64,000 nucleotides of DNA, taken from Icerya purchasi. Its lineage: Eukaryota; Arthropoda; Insecta; Hemiptera; Monophlebidae. Of the stretch, positions 33,900 to 45,183 are shown piece by piece (positions within the stretch are counted from its first letter, which is position 1; every line of letters begins with the position of its first letter). The DNA lies in assembly GCA_039619475.1 (NCBI GenBank), contig CM077115.1:538192315-538256314 (forward strand), in the 5' to 3' direction. Below the pieces are notes generated by a model. The model was not told the origin of the DNA and searched no databases. It worked only from the letters and a program-made list of their open reading frames with translations. The position numbers and the translations under genes were made by a program.

Positions 33900-36290
33900 A
33901 AATTACGTTACAAAAGTTATGTAAAGTTGCCCAAAAGTTCAAAAAACATCAAAAAATGACGTGTCCCCCCCCTTAGCGCCGCGAGTATTGTAGTTAAAAA
34001 TTTTGAATGGGGCTAAAAATACGCATATACCCGTATATTTCTCTAGTTTGGAACATCCGGATTTCCAACTTTAAAACTGGACCCTCGGGGCGACGAAAGC
34101 TCAAAATTTTGTAAAAAAATATTTTTTTTTATAGGCATGCGATATATCGACGGAAAGATCGCTATTTGTCGGGAACGAAACCGAATTTCATTTCCTTAAC
34201 GAAACTTTCAAAGTTGCCGTAAAGTTCAAAAAAGCGCGAAAAATGACGTGTCCCCCCCCCTAGCGCCGCGAATATTACCGATAAAAATTTTGAACACGGT
34301 TAAAAATATGCGCTTCCACGTATATTTCTCTAGTTTGAAACATTCGAGTTTCCAGCTTTAAAATTGGACCCTCGGGGCACCGAAAGCTCGAGATTTTGGA
34401 AAAAAATATTTTTTTTCTTGGGCTTGTGATATATCATTAGAAAGATCTCTAGTAGTCGGGAACGAAACCGAATTTCATTTTCTTAACCAAACTTTCAAAG
34501 TTGAGATAAAGCTCAAAAAAGCTCAAAAAATTGCGCGTTCCCTAGCGCTGCGAGTATTATAGCTAAAAATTTAAAACATGGTTAAAAATATGTACTTCCA
34601 CGTATATTTCTGTAATTTGGTGCGCCCTGGTCTCAAGCTTTAAAAATAAAACTCCGAGGCTTCGAAAGCTCAAAATTTTGTAAAAAAATATTTTTTTTCC
34701 CGATAATGTAATATATCGCTTGAAAGATCGCTATTTATCAGGAACAAAACCTTATATCATTTTCTTTACCAAAAAATTCAAAGTTGCCGTAAAGTTCAAA
34801 AAAGCGCGAAAAATGACGTGTCCCCCCCCCCCTAGCGCCGCGAATATTACCGATAAAAATTTTGAACACGGTTAAAAATATGCGCTTCCACGTATATTTC
34901 TCTAGTTTGAAACATCCGAGTTTCCAGCTTTAAAATTGGACCCTCGGGGCACCGAAAGCTCGAGATTGTGGAAAAAAATATTTTTTTTCTTGTGCTTGTG
35001 ATATATCATTAGAAAGATCTCTAGTAGCCGGGAACGAAACCAAATTTCATTTTCTTAACCAAACTTTCAAAGTTGACGTAAAGTTCAAAAAAGCGTCAGC
35101 TCCAATTAGCGGCCCCCTTCTTGCGACGCGAGTATTACATCTATAAATTTGGAACATGGTAGAAAACACGCGACTCTACGTATATTTCTCTGATTTAAGA
35201 CAATCGGACCCCAACTTTAGACTGAGACCTGTGGGGCACCGAAAATTCAGAATTTTGAAAAAAAAAAATTTTTTTGTTTAGGTTTGTGATATATCATTAG
35301 AAATATCGCTATTCGTCGGGAACGAAACCGTATTTCATTTTTTTAAAGAAATTTTCAAAGTTCTGAAAAGTTCAAAAAAAAAAAAAAATTATGTGTCTCT
35401 CCACTAGCTCTACGAATATTACAGCTGAAAATTTTGAACGCGGCGAAAAACGTGCTGATCCCCTTATATTTCTCGAATTTATAACATTTGGATTTTCAGT
35501 TTTAAAATTGGACCCTTAAGGCGCCGAAAGTTCGAAATTTTGAAGAAAATTTTTTATTTTTCTGACGCATGTTATATACCGTTTGAAGGATCGCTATCTG
35601 TCGGGAAAGAAACCGTATTTCATTTTCTTAATTGAACTTTCAAAGTTTGCTGAAAAGTTCAAAAAATCGAGAGAATTGATTTGTGACGCGAGTATTATAG
35701 CTAAAAATTTTGAGGAAAGTAGTAAATATGGGCATCCATGTATATTTCTCTGGTTTGGAACATCTAAGTTTCCAATTTTAAAATTAGTGACTTGGGGCTC
35801 TGAAAGCTCGAAATTTTGTAAAAAAAAATTTTTTTTCAAGTGTATTATTATTGGAAGGAGCGCTATTTTTTGGGAACGGACCCGTATTTCGTTTTCTTAA
35901 CAAAACTGTTTGAAATTTACTAAAAGTTCATAAAATTCTGAAAAATGACGTGTAGTCCCGCTTGTAATTTATGTATTGGTTCAAGATTTTGAACAAGGTT
36001 AAAAAAATGTGCGTCCCTGTTTATTTATTTACTTTGGAACATCTAGGTTTCCATCTTAAAATTCAGAACCTTAAGCGCCGAAAGCTCGAAAGTTTCAAAA
36101 ATAATTTTTTTTTTTCCGGTCATGATCGATGGAAAGATCGTTATTTGTCGAGAACGAAACCATAAGTTATTTCCTTAACGAAACTTTCAAACCTTGATGT
36201 TCCAAACTTGAGAAATATATGTCGAAGCGCATATGTTTAACCCTGTTCAAAATTTTTAGCTGTAATACTCGCGGCGCTAGAGGGGAGGAA
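33900..36290 (-). repeat. ~285-bp tandem array in right arm
   Basis: About eight units with GGGAACGAAACC-type landmarks near 34169, 34459, 34741, 35033, 35322, 35605, 35875 and 36150. Unit by unit it resembles the mirrored left-arm unit more than its own neighbours (for example the outermost pair share ATCGATCATGA). Confidence 0.88.
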
Positions 36291-36412
36291 CTGTTTGAAG
36301 TTTTTGGCAACTTTAAAAGTTTCTAAATACGGTTCGGAATTATGTTTAGAGACTCCCGTGCAACTGGCTTACGAATTTCGACTGTTACTGGTTGAATGTC
36401 GGATGGTAACAT

Positions 36413-36868
36413 TATCTGTTGAAAGTTAATATCCGCACGAACGGATAATATTATTCCACCACGCGCACAACTAGCAAGCACCGGATTTGATTCGAGAACT
36501 TTATAGTTTTTTAGTTTTAAATGTTGGTTTTGTTTTAAGTGGGTTTTTTGAATGCACGAAATAAACAGGTTTGTTAATCGGTGTTATTTTTCTTTTGGCT
36601 TTATCGGAATACGAGATTGCAGCGGTTTTTAGAATTTGGTTCGGATTGTTATAATTTTCGTTAGTAGTGTTAGTACGAGGGATAAGAAACGAAACAGGAT
36701 CGCAGGTTTTGGTTTGGTTATTTTCATTACGAGGTGTGTTAGTGTTGTTATGAACTGTAATGAAAGGAACGGACTCACCGCATCATTGTTTAGGTGGTAC
36801 GTCCGCCTGATGAAAAACAGATGCGAATAGTATTTCGATTTGTTAAACAATTTAACACACTATGCTAG
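36413..36868. other. 455-bp block present only in the right arm
   Basis: Lies between ACATTATCT and TAAATAAA, which are almost adjacent in the left arm (near 30830). No TIR, A-tail or domain is visible, so it is either an insertion here or a deletion in the left arm. Confidence 0.7.
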
Positions 36869-37692
36869 TAAATAAATAAAAAAAAAATATTTAATAATGG
36901 TCTAACATACGGAGAGAGTCGAAAGAAAATACCGAATTGTTAAAAAATCATCACAGTAGAACGACAGTCTTTTTCACATCGTGGAACTATATCGACCTTT
37001 TTTGGTAAAGTAACCAGTTCGTCTTGCAACCGAAAAAAGTTTAATAACAAAGTAACCAAATTGCCTCGAAATTCGGTTTTCCAATTAGTGACATTTACAA
37101 AATTCGTAAACTATAATTTCGATTACCGTGTCTCTCCCTCCCATTCGCCGAGAATCCAGGATGCAATCACCAACGTACACCAACCTGCCAGCAGGGAACA
37201 CCAACATTCTAGCAGCCGCAGCAGAGTGATACGTAGCATCAATATTATTTCTAATTAATATTTTTTGCGTGTTGTCGTTTATATATTTATTAAATATCTT
37301 TGACGGTCGGCTATTCAAGAAAGATAGGTGTAGGAATTAACAAAATTACACATTTTAAAAAATCATAAAACCTTAATATTAGTATTATTAAATCTAAACC
37401 AATAATTTAAAAAAATAAATAAAAAAAGGATTTAATTAATTTTTCTTCATAACCGTTACATTGCACTTCAAATTAATCTAAGTCTTCGATTCAAATTAGT
37501 ATTTTGCTTTACTGTTTTAAATTATTATTAGAAAAGATCTTTGAAATTTATTAAGATATTAAATTAAAATAGTAAAATAAAAATAGAAATTTATTCAAAC
37601 AAATTTTCTTACATACTAAATAATTATAGTTATTGTTAACTTTCATACGGAATCCTCAGCGCATGAAACCTCATGCTTGACTGAACTTGTTA

Positions 37693-37850
37693 TTTGATAT
37701 TTTTGTCATTTGTGTACCATCTTATTAGGATTCCGTACATTATATGTATACGGAATCCTAAAAATTAGATACCTTTGTTTTGACATTAATATTTTACAAG
37801 GAATCCCTCTCAGGACATGAAGCTGATGCTTGACTGATCTTGTTTTATAT
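37693..37850. repeat. Outer spacer copy and diverged tip repeat
   Basis: 37693-37766 is the inverted copy of the axis spacer, ending CGGAATCCTAAAAAT. At about 37803-37850, GGAATCCCTCTCAGGACATG and GCTTGACTGATCTTGTT repeat, in diverged form, the arm tip at 37648-37692. Confidence 0.75.
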
Positions 37851-38391
37851 AGTGTTTTTATACTAGTGCGTTAAAATTGATATATAATGGGAGTTTTCAT
37901 AAATCTATTTACCGAAACAATTGAAATGTTTAATTTTTAATTAGTATCGATTAATTTTCCCCAAAACTTATGTTTGTTATTAAAAATTAAAAGGAATCAT
38001 TGAATGCTTCGGAATTCTTCTTGAAAATACATTGCATTTGTTGTTAAAATTGATTTAACTTCTACTAGTCCTAATTTTTCATAAAAATACTCAAACTCTA
38101 AATTTGAAATTTATTATAGTATCATATTTGCGTATCCTAGATGTGTTATCTATAATTAATTTCATAAAAAAGGTTTATTGACGTAACTGATAATTTTAGT
38201 GAGGTTCTAGATGAGATCGCCTCCAGTTCGTATTACCTTTTTTAGTTCATGTCGCTACACACCACATCGTCATTGTTTAGTTCAGTCGCTATACAAAAAA
38301 CAATCGATAAATTTATTTCATATATTTTATGAAAAATTAAAAAAAAAAAAAATACAAACGTGTAATTTTTGAATTTTAAAAATTTCAAATT
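37851..38391. other. Spacer, nothing recognised
   Basis: AT-rich. No gene or repeat seen. Confidence 0.4.
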
Positions 38392-38630
38392 TAAGGCCTT
38401 GTGGTCAAAGTGGAACCCCGTATTCGACCTAATAATTAATCAGCCGTATATGGCCGTATTGATCTATTTTTTCAAATGCGTACAAATGGCAGTGTGTGGT
38501 CATACTGACACCGACCGATTTCGGTAAAATTATCCGTGATTTCATTCGATGTCAGATGAAATTAAATCATTTTGATTTTTTCGGACGATTATGTTGAAGT
38601 GTTTGTGTTTATTGTACAATGATGGATATC

Positions 38631-38649
38631 GGGGGGGGGGGGGGGGGGG
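38631..38649 (+). repeat. Poly-G run of 19
   Basis: Unbroken G19 after GATGGATATC, inside the Harbinger element. Its length may be unreliable in assembly. Confidence 0.9.
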
Positions 38650-38921
38650 ACATACTAATCATTTTGTAAAAAGTTTAATTCTATATATCATCTATTCATC
38701 TTAATTATACCCAAAAAGATATGAGATCATTTATGAATTCATCGTTTATAGTTGAATAACTGAATCCAAATTGTTAAACAGATTTTCACGAAATGTAATA
38801 TTGTTTTTTTTTTTTTTACAAAGCCTAAAACTGTTTGGTATTATGTAAAATGCTTGTTCGAATTATACATTTAACAACAACATATACAAAATTTTATAGA
38901 ATACAAACATTCATTACCATG

Positions 38922-39957
38922 AGCGTCGTTAGCGGGAGGCAGGGGGCAGACCCCCCCCCAGCCTTGAAACTTTTTAATCAACTGGCCATGAGCTGCGGCG
39001 GACTAACGGGTGGTGGCAGGGATGGCCCGCCCCGGGCATCTGGTCCTGGGAGCCTCCAAACGCCTCCATGTTCCCTTGATCAAATCCTAAACAAAGCTTG
39101 AAAAATATGCCTAGTAGCTATCTAAGAGGTGGTTTGGAGTTGGGAGGTCCCATACAGATAACATACGAATAAATAAATACAGCCCCTGTACCGGTAATTT
39201 ACAATTTTTAAAATAAAATTACTGCTAAATCTTTCTAATGTCTATACAGTTTTCGTTCCAGTTTCACTTATGTATTGCACTTTGTATCTTTTTTACTATT
39301 CTCGGCCCTTTGCTAAAGGTTGTCTTATTATTATAGATATAATATAGATAGTAATGTCTGTGCTTTCAATTGAAAGAAAAGTTTCAAAAGAAATTTATTT
39401 CACTGAAGTTACTAAAGAGTTCAGTGAAATGAAGGCACGAAATATAATATGCTATAATAGCTACATACTGAAAATAAAAGCTACCTATTACTTTTTACTA
39501 ATTGGTGTTTTTTCTGATCAATTCGTATTTTATTTTCCTCATCCATATCCATATTCTATGTACGTTTATTTAAGTCGAATTTAAATTTCACTTGCAAGAT
39601 TTTAACTAAATAAACATAAACACTTATACACATACAAATGTGAACTGAATAAAATGATTGTAAAATTACATCAACTTCTTAAACTGGGGGCCTCATTCAG
39701 CTTTGCCGCCCCGGGCCTCTGACGGGCTTGGTCCGTATTCATAGACGCGTAATCATGGACAATTTGGAAGACTTTTATAATAAAGTAGTAGAACAATTGG
39801 CCAGAAACCCACGAAAATGATGTTTTAATTAAGAGATTTTATTCTTGTTTAATAAACTATTAAGCCTTTACAAATTATACATTTTATTCGTTTCCTGTAA
39901 CTCATATGCTCTTTCTATCATCCTCCCCCCTCCTGGCTCATCGGCTGGCGGTGTCCT
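38922..39957. mobile_element. TIR MITE copy 1, itself interrupted
   Basis: The left end GAGCGTCGTTAGCGGGAG and right end CGGCTGGCGGTGTCC pair imperfectly. The internal sequence (CATGGACAATTTGGAAGA, CCAGAAACCCACGAAAAT, TTTATTCTTGTTTAATAAA) repeats 48837-49133 closely. Compared with that copy it has about 740 extra bases at about 38992-39730. Confidence 0.75.
38992..39730. mobile_element. Insertion inside the MITE, GC-rich ends
   Basis: The extra block begins after CCATGAG and ends before GTATTCATAGACGCG. Its ends carry GGCCCGCCCCGGGC (left) and GCCGCCCCGGGCC (right), which look like subterminal inverted repeats. It holds no real gene. Confidence 0.55.
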
Positions 39958-39963
39958 TGTTCA

Positions 39964-40194
39964 TTACTTTAATGTTAAAATTAGTTTTTGTTCCGGGAAT
40001 TTACATTTTCGAAAATTGCTTTCCTTCGTAACATTTTCTTCAATATGCTCCAGTATATAATAAAATATTCTTTTTTTCATTCTCATATATTGAAAAAAAA
40101 TTTCTTCCTCTTTTGATACTTGTGGGAATAGAGTGTAATATTCACCAAATTCATTGCGTTTATGATAGATATCATTAATATGATTATCAATCAC
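39964..40194 (-). pseudogene. PIF/Harbinger transposase N-terminal fragment
   Basis: About 75 residues: FGEYYTLFPQVSKEEEIFFQ, YMRMKKRIFYYILEHIEENV and ESNFRKCKFPEQKLILTLK. This follows the pattern before the DDE nuclease of Harbinger transposases (F-YFRM-...-F-LL-.I...TNFR..I.P.E+L..TLR). The catalytic domain is absent, replaced by the MITE at 38922-39957. Confidence 0.7.
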
Positions 40195-40235
40195 AGACGA
40201 AAATAAATTTCGGAGCTACTGTGACCACGGCCTAA

Positions 40236-40872
40236 TGTGGGTAATTTAAAAAAGTTTTGCACTATTCTTGTATACCAATTTAATAATAATTAGTGTAGTT
40301 ATTTACTTTCAAACTATTTTATTCTTAGTTTTTTTTTTTTTTTTTTTTAAATTGAAAATAATTTACAAAATATTTTTAAAAAAAATTTAACAATTACATG
40401 TATTAAAAAAAGTAAAAAATGTGGAATGCTTCATGATTTTTCACCCTTGTGCAGAGGTCAAGCTGATCTTCTCTGTATTGTTGAAATTTTAATATATATA
40501 TCTTTTTAAAAACTAATTGTAAAAATTGTAATTGAACTTTAAAAATGTAAAATGCAATGTTTCAGGACTTTGCATATCAACCTGTGCGGGGGTTAAACTA
40601 ATCTCTGTATCGTTCCAATTTTAATATATACATTTTTGAAAAACAATTATAAAAACTTTAATTGAACTTTAAAATGTGATGTACAATTTTAAGAATAATT
40701 ATTTATTGTTGGTTATAAAAAAATTTATTATAAATTTGTAATTTAATTATTTCACTCTGGGTGATAAATTTATTAAATGCACTACTTTTTTTTACAATTA
40801 CTACACTTCTTATACGTTCTTTTTTCATTTTTTCGTTATTTTAAAATTTCCTTTCTACACTACTTTACTTTT
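40236..40872. other. Spacer with ~120-bp tandem duplication
   Basis: 40440-40560 and 40565-40685 are diverged copies (TTTTAATATATA, AATTGAACTTTAAAA, a GTG-C-GAGGT/GGGGGTTAA start). No gene seen. Confidence 0.55.
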
Positions 40873-43066
40873 AGCCCGAGAGCTCATCAACATTTTTGAG
40901 TAGGTATTTGAGGCACTTCGAAAACTTGCTCAGTACGTCCTTTAGTAATATACCTAAATGCGAAAAGACAGACCCGGCTGAGGGGTTAGGTGGCTTAAGC
41001 AACCTTTAAATGTTTAAAGATGGGAAAATTTTTTTGCAAAAAATGTATTCGAGGCATGATAAAATTTTAATATGTTAAAATTTAGCATTTAAAAAGTTAC
41101 AAAAATCAGAAAACCATATCATTTACCCGAGGCAAAAGTGTTGCCAGGTGCTTGCAAAGTTACGTTTTAAAAAATCGAAAAAAATGTACCCGAGACACGA
41201 TGAAATTCATACAGGATAATATTCGTGGCTAAAAATAAATATTTACAAAAAGACAGGTCGTTTCGGTGAGACATTTTACCTGCTAGGCGATTGAGAATGT
41301 TCAACGTGAGTGCGAGTGAGTAGCACTATGGGTAGGCTAAAGTTGATTCTTCTTACATTTCTTCAAAAACATCGTCTTCTTAATTGTTTACCTGAGATGT
41401 ATTTTGATAAATTATATCAACATTGTCGTGTAATGTGCCTTTACCTGCGGTGGTGGCAACAAAACGATCGAAGTTGTCAAACGCTACTCCAGTACACAAC
41501 CCATTTTCAGTAGCACATAACTCTCAAGACACAACATTGGATCGGCTGGTGGTTGATGAAAATGTAGCCTCTGTTTCTAATTCTTCAATCGTGTGATGGT
41601 AGCTGCAGCGGTGACCATACCTATTCATGATCTCAACAACTTTTCGGGACTCGTTATACTTTTTAATGTCATACCGAGTGTAATATGTTTACTGGTTTTT
41701 ATTTTTCCACGTGTAACATTAAAAATTAAATTGTCAGCCGATGAGGAGAAACATTTTCGTTCGTGTTCCGCGGATTTTATACTTTTGTAACGATACCCAT
41801 ACAATGCAGCCGAATAAAAATCTTTTATTATTTCTGGTCTTTTGCTTTCTCCCTCCAAAAAATCCGAGGTGTGCAAATTTTCGGGTAATGGTATTTTTTT
41901 CCATGTTTAAAATTGTTTGCTGCAAAATAAAAGTAGCATTTTGGATAATATCTTTCTCTTCTATAAGAGAAAACAAGTCATCATTGTCTAAATAACCTTT
42001 TGGTCCCACAATTTTTTTATTGTTCATTAATATTTTTTTGTAACTCATCTTTATATCTTTTTTTTTCAATTTCATCTGAAACTGAACTTTACTGAAGACG
42101 TTTTCATACTTTTCACCTTTTGTTATTGCTATGTTCGTTATTATATCTACATAACTATTGCATAATATAGAAATGAAAGAGTGGAATGTTTTCTGTTCCA
42201 AAAAATACTTTGATCAATAAAACTGCAAATTTCGTCAAATGCTTCTTTATGCAATTGTAAATTTTTGTGGTAATTAATTTCCAGTTTTTCGTCTAACTCC
42301 TCTCGTAAAGTATTAACCTATGTCTTTTTCTGATTTCCAACACTTCGAGATTTTTTTAAAAAATTTTTCGTTAAACACAATCATTTTTTTATTGTCTTTT
42401 GAGCAAATCAGCGAAAGATCACGAAATTAATAACAAAACTATAGAATAATAACATGTGATACAGAAGTACGTTGTATTATAGGATTGAGAATACTCCAAA
42501 ATACTAGGAAAAACCTCTAACGTGCTGTAAGTCACGTTGTTACGCGAGAGCCAATCGCATCGCAGAGTCCTTCAACTGTGACAGCAGCCGATATACGCTC
42601 CCTCTTGCACTTTAACCTACACATAGCGCGTTGCTCTCACTTACACTCACGTTAACCATTCTCAATCGCCCGGCAGGTACAATGTCCAACCGAAACGACC
42701 TGTCTTTTTAGAAATATTTTTAGCCACGAATATTATCCTTTAGAAATTTCATCGTGCCTGAAGTACGTTTTTTCGATTTTTCAAAACATAATTTTGCAAA
42801 TACTTTTGCCTCGGGTAAATGATCTGGCCTTTTGATTTGTTAACTCTTCGAATACTAAATTTTAACATATTAAAATTTTATCGTGCCTCAAATACATTTT
42901 TTGGCAAAAAAATTTTCCCATCTTTAAACATTTAAAGGTCGCTTAAGTAGCCCAGCCCTTCATCCAGGTCTGTCTTTTCGCATTTAGGTATTACTAAAGG
43001 ACGTATTGAGCAAGTATTCGAAGTGCCTCAAATACCTACCCAAAAATGTTGATTAGCTCTCGGGCT
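40873..43066 (-). mobile_element. DNA transposon with ~440-bp TIRs
   Basis: 40873-41326 and 42632-43066 are inverted copies beginning AGCCCGAGAGCT at the tips. They include CTTTAGTAATA, TTTAAATGTTTAAAGATGGG and ACAGGTCGTTTCGG. The centre carries a decayed frame. Flanking TTTACTTTT and ATTTCTTTT match at 7 of 9, a weak candidate for a 9-bp duplication as in Mutator-like elements. Superfamily not settled. Confidence 0.85.
41340..42201 (-). pseudogene. Decayed internal protein of the long-TIR transposon
   Basis: Minus strand: a 155-residue frame from 42201 with low complexity, then KHITLGMTLKSITSPEKLL (about 41700), GHRCSYHHTIEELETEATF (about 41600) and GVAFDNFDRFVATTAGKGTL with HDNVDIIYQN (about 41470-41400). 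I recall this order, a K-S-T-S segment, an EELETE segment and a DNFDR-T-GK-TLHD segment, from uncharacterised proteins of animal genomes, probably mobile-element proteins. I cannot name a family. Two frame changes and a stop make this copy inactive. Confidence 0.55.
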
Positions 43067-43666
43067 ATTTCTTTTCACGCCAGATTTAGTATGTTTCTTA
43101 TTTTTCTTAGATCCACCTTTTTCTCTGGCTAGTTTCATTTTTGGTTGAAATTTTACTTCGTTCAATTTTGCTCCTGTTTATGGTTTGTGTTAGTTCACAC
43201 ACAATGAATAAGACCAAATATGAACGAACTCATATTTCAAACAAAAATGAACTGGGGGCATACTCACATATGCAAGCTTACCTTGCTTTCTGTTTTACAA
43301 ACAGACTCTAGTAATATGATTCGAAATGAAATCCTTATATAATCCGATTATTTGAATAATTGAATGAATATGAGTATTTAAATATTTAAAAAAAAAAAAA
43401 AAAATCCATTGAACCGATACAATTATTGTAAAATTCGATTCGTTTAACTGTTGAAATTAAAATATTCGCATTTTGGAATTATTATAGGAATCTTTTAAAT
43501 ATTTTGAATCAAAACGAAATTTATTTATAGAATTTTATTACTTAAATGGAGATTGCGTAAATTTTTGATTATTCTATACAATAGTTACTTATTTTTAGTA
43601 AATAGCACAGAGTCGCGTATGATTATTATTATAAAAATTATCTTTCTATCGAAATATTTCAACTAG
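43067..43666. other. Spacer
   Basis: A short Lys-rich open stretch on the minus strand next to the transposon (KLNEVKFQPKMKLAREKGG, about 43175-43110) may be the end of a gene cut by the transposon, but it is too short to assign. An A-run is at 43387-43404. Confidence 0.3.
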
Positions 43667-43879
43667 TTATTGATGAAGCATCATCAACCAAAATTTCATC
43701 AGGATACTCCTTGAGTTCATTAAATTACAGAGGATGCTTCCTCTGTAAATGTTGTTTAAATTGCTAGTTCCTCCAAAATAATATTTTAGATATTGTTTAC
43801 ATAAAACGCAAGCTGAAATTTTTTTATCAATAGGTTTATTAAAAAATGTCCAAACAATTGATTTTTGCGCAGAAACCAT
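43667..43879 (-). pseudogene. BED-type zinc-finger fragment (hAT-derived)
   Basis: SIVWTFFNKPIDKKISACVL then CKQYLKYYFGGTSNLNNIY matches the BED finger pattern (W-FF...A-C..C...-GGTSNL..H...). The His pair expected after TSNL is lost (NNIYR). BED fingers precede hAT transposases; no transposase core follows, so this is a scrap. Confidence 0.65.
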
Positions 43880-44539
43880 ACTTTAAAACGTATATTTAAA
43901 AATAAATAAAAAGTTTATTCAGGTTTTAATTGTATTACAGTAATCGATCAAATATGAATCTTAAAACTTAAAAATAAATCAATTAAAATTATGAAAGTAA
44001 ATATCTGCTAAACTAATTTTGATTAACTTAAAATAAAATATTGTATAAAAGAAAGTATGTAAAAAGTTATTCAAAATAAAAATTATTATACACTAATATA
44101 ATATAACTATATATACACATAAAATCAAATAAAATTAAACTTCGGAACTTCTTATATTTCAATTTTTTGTTTTTTAGTATGTGGTTATAAAATTTTACAG
44201 TAAATTATGCATAGCCAAATTAATAATTTCCATAAAGTAATACTTAAATTATGAATCTTTCTCTCTCTATATATATATATTAATTACATCGTAATTCTTA
44301 GGCTACTCCCCATTAGAAAAAATGTCCCAATTTTATGTAACGTTTGTTATATTTTATAGGATTTCTATGATTATGTTATTATATTCATATGGGCCGCTGA
44401 TTTAAAATTACGTTGTAAATTTTGATCATTTTATACAAAGTATGGAAGAGAAAGAGATAGAAATGTAAGCAAGAGGGTCAAGGAGCACAGGCCCTTGTGA
44501 GGCCAAAATGGCCAAGTTATATATGTACCTATATATATA
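43880..44539. other. Spacer, AT-rich
   Basis: No gene. CT/TA microsatellite near 44260-44282. The last bases adjoin the 3' end of a Helitron. Confidence 0.45.
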
Positions 44540-45183
44540 ATAGTTTTTACCCGCGACTTTGTACGCCGAGAATTAGTATTTCAAGTAGGCTGTTTCGACA
44601 TGAAAAGAAATCTAAATGAAAGAGGTTTTATTATTAATTCATAACTATAGGTTTTTATTTTTTTATTATTATTTTTTTATTAAGTATTTACTTCTATTTT
44701 TTTTTTTTTTTTTTTTTTTATTATATACTTTTATGTAATTATTTTTGTTTATTTACATTTAGGGTAGTATTTATTTATTTACATTTACATTAGTAAAATT
44801 TTAATTCAACACATTTTTGTAAACAACGTTTTTCAGACGTTGTCCTGCCAGTGTATATTCATTTACTATTCAATATATATATATATCAAATGGATGGCCT
44901 GGATATTACAATGAAAAATCGATAAAGCTTCGTCGTAAAATGCGTAAAAATGAAAGATTACTGATATTTATAATAATTTGTTATTATTACAGATTTACGA
45001 TAAATTATATAACTTTTTTTTATTAATAATTCACGCGAATGAACAATATATTTTACTATTCTATTCACCATATAACCGAACTAATTTTAAATATCTCAGA
45101 TTAATACTAACATCTAGCGTAACGCAAATGAATAAACAATTGACGTATAGATGTTCAGATTTTTTGGAATTCATAATCTAGGG

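Larger units (their letters stand above)
29984..37692. mobile_element. 7.7-kb palindrome, Foldback-like
   Basis: Left arm 29984-33560 and right arm 33629-37692 are inverted copies of each other around a 68-bp spacer. Arms are similar but not identical, and the right arm has about 455 extra bases (36413-36868). Each arm has an outer unique part, a tandem array of ~285-bp units and an inner unique part. Long inverted repeats built from tandem units around a short middle are the hallmark of Foldback/Galileo-type elements. No transposase was found, so the assignment rests on architecture only. Confidence 0.8.
33629..37692 (-). repeat. Palindrome right arm
   Basis: Mirror of the left arm from AAAAATCAATAATTC to the tip ATGCTTGACTGAACTTGTTA. 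Differs by scattered substitutions, small indels and the extra block at 36413-36868. Confidence 0.85.
38395..40232 (-). mobile_element. PIF/Harbinger element with TAA duplication
   Basis: The left end GGCCTTGTGGTCAAAGT and the inverted right end GGCCGTGGTCACAGTAGC form imperfect TIRs. Both sides are flanked by TAA (38392-38394, 40233-40235), the 3-bp TWA duplication typical of PIF/Harbinger. A transposase piece on the minus strand near the right end agrees. At least two later elements sit inside. Confidence 0.8.

Noticed and set aside
29984..37692. Palindrome as a sequencing or assembly fold-back artefact
   Set aside because: The arms differ by many substitutions, indels and a 455-bp block, and the spacer copy lies outside the right arm. 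A fold-back read would be near identical. It still deserves checking with raw reads.
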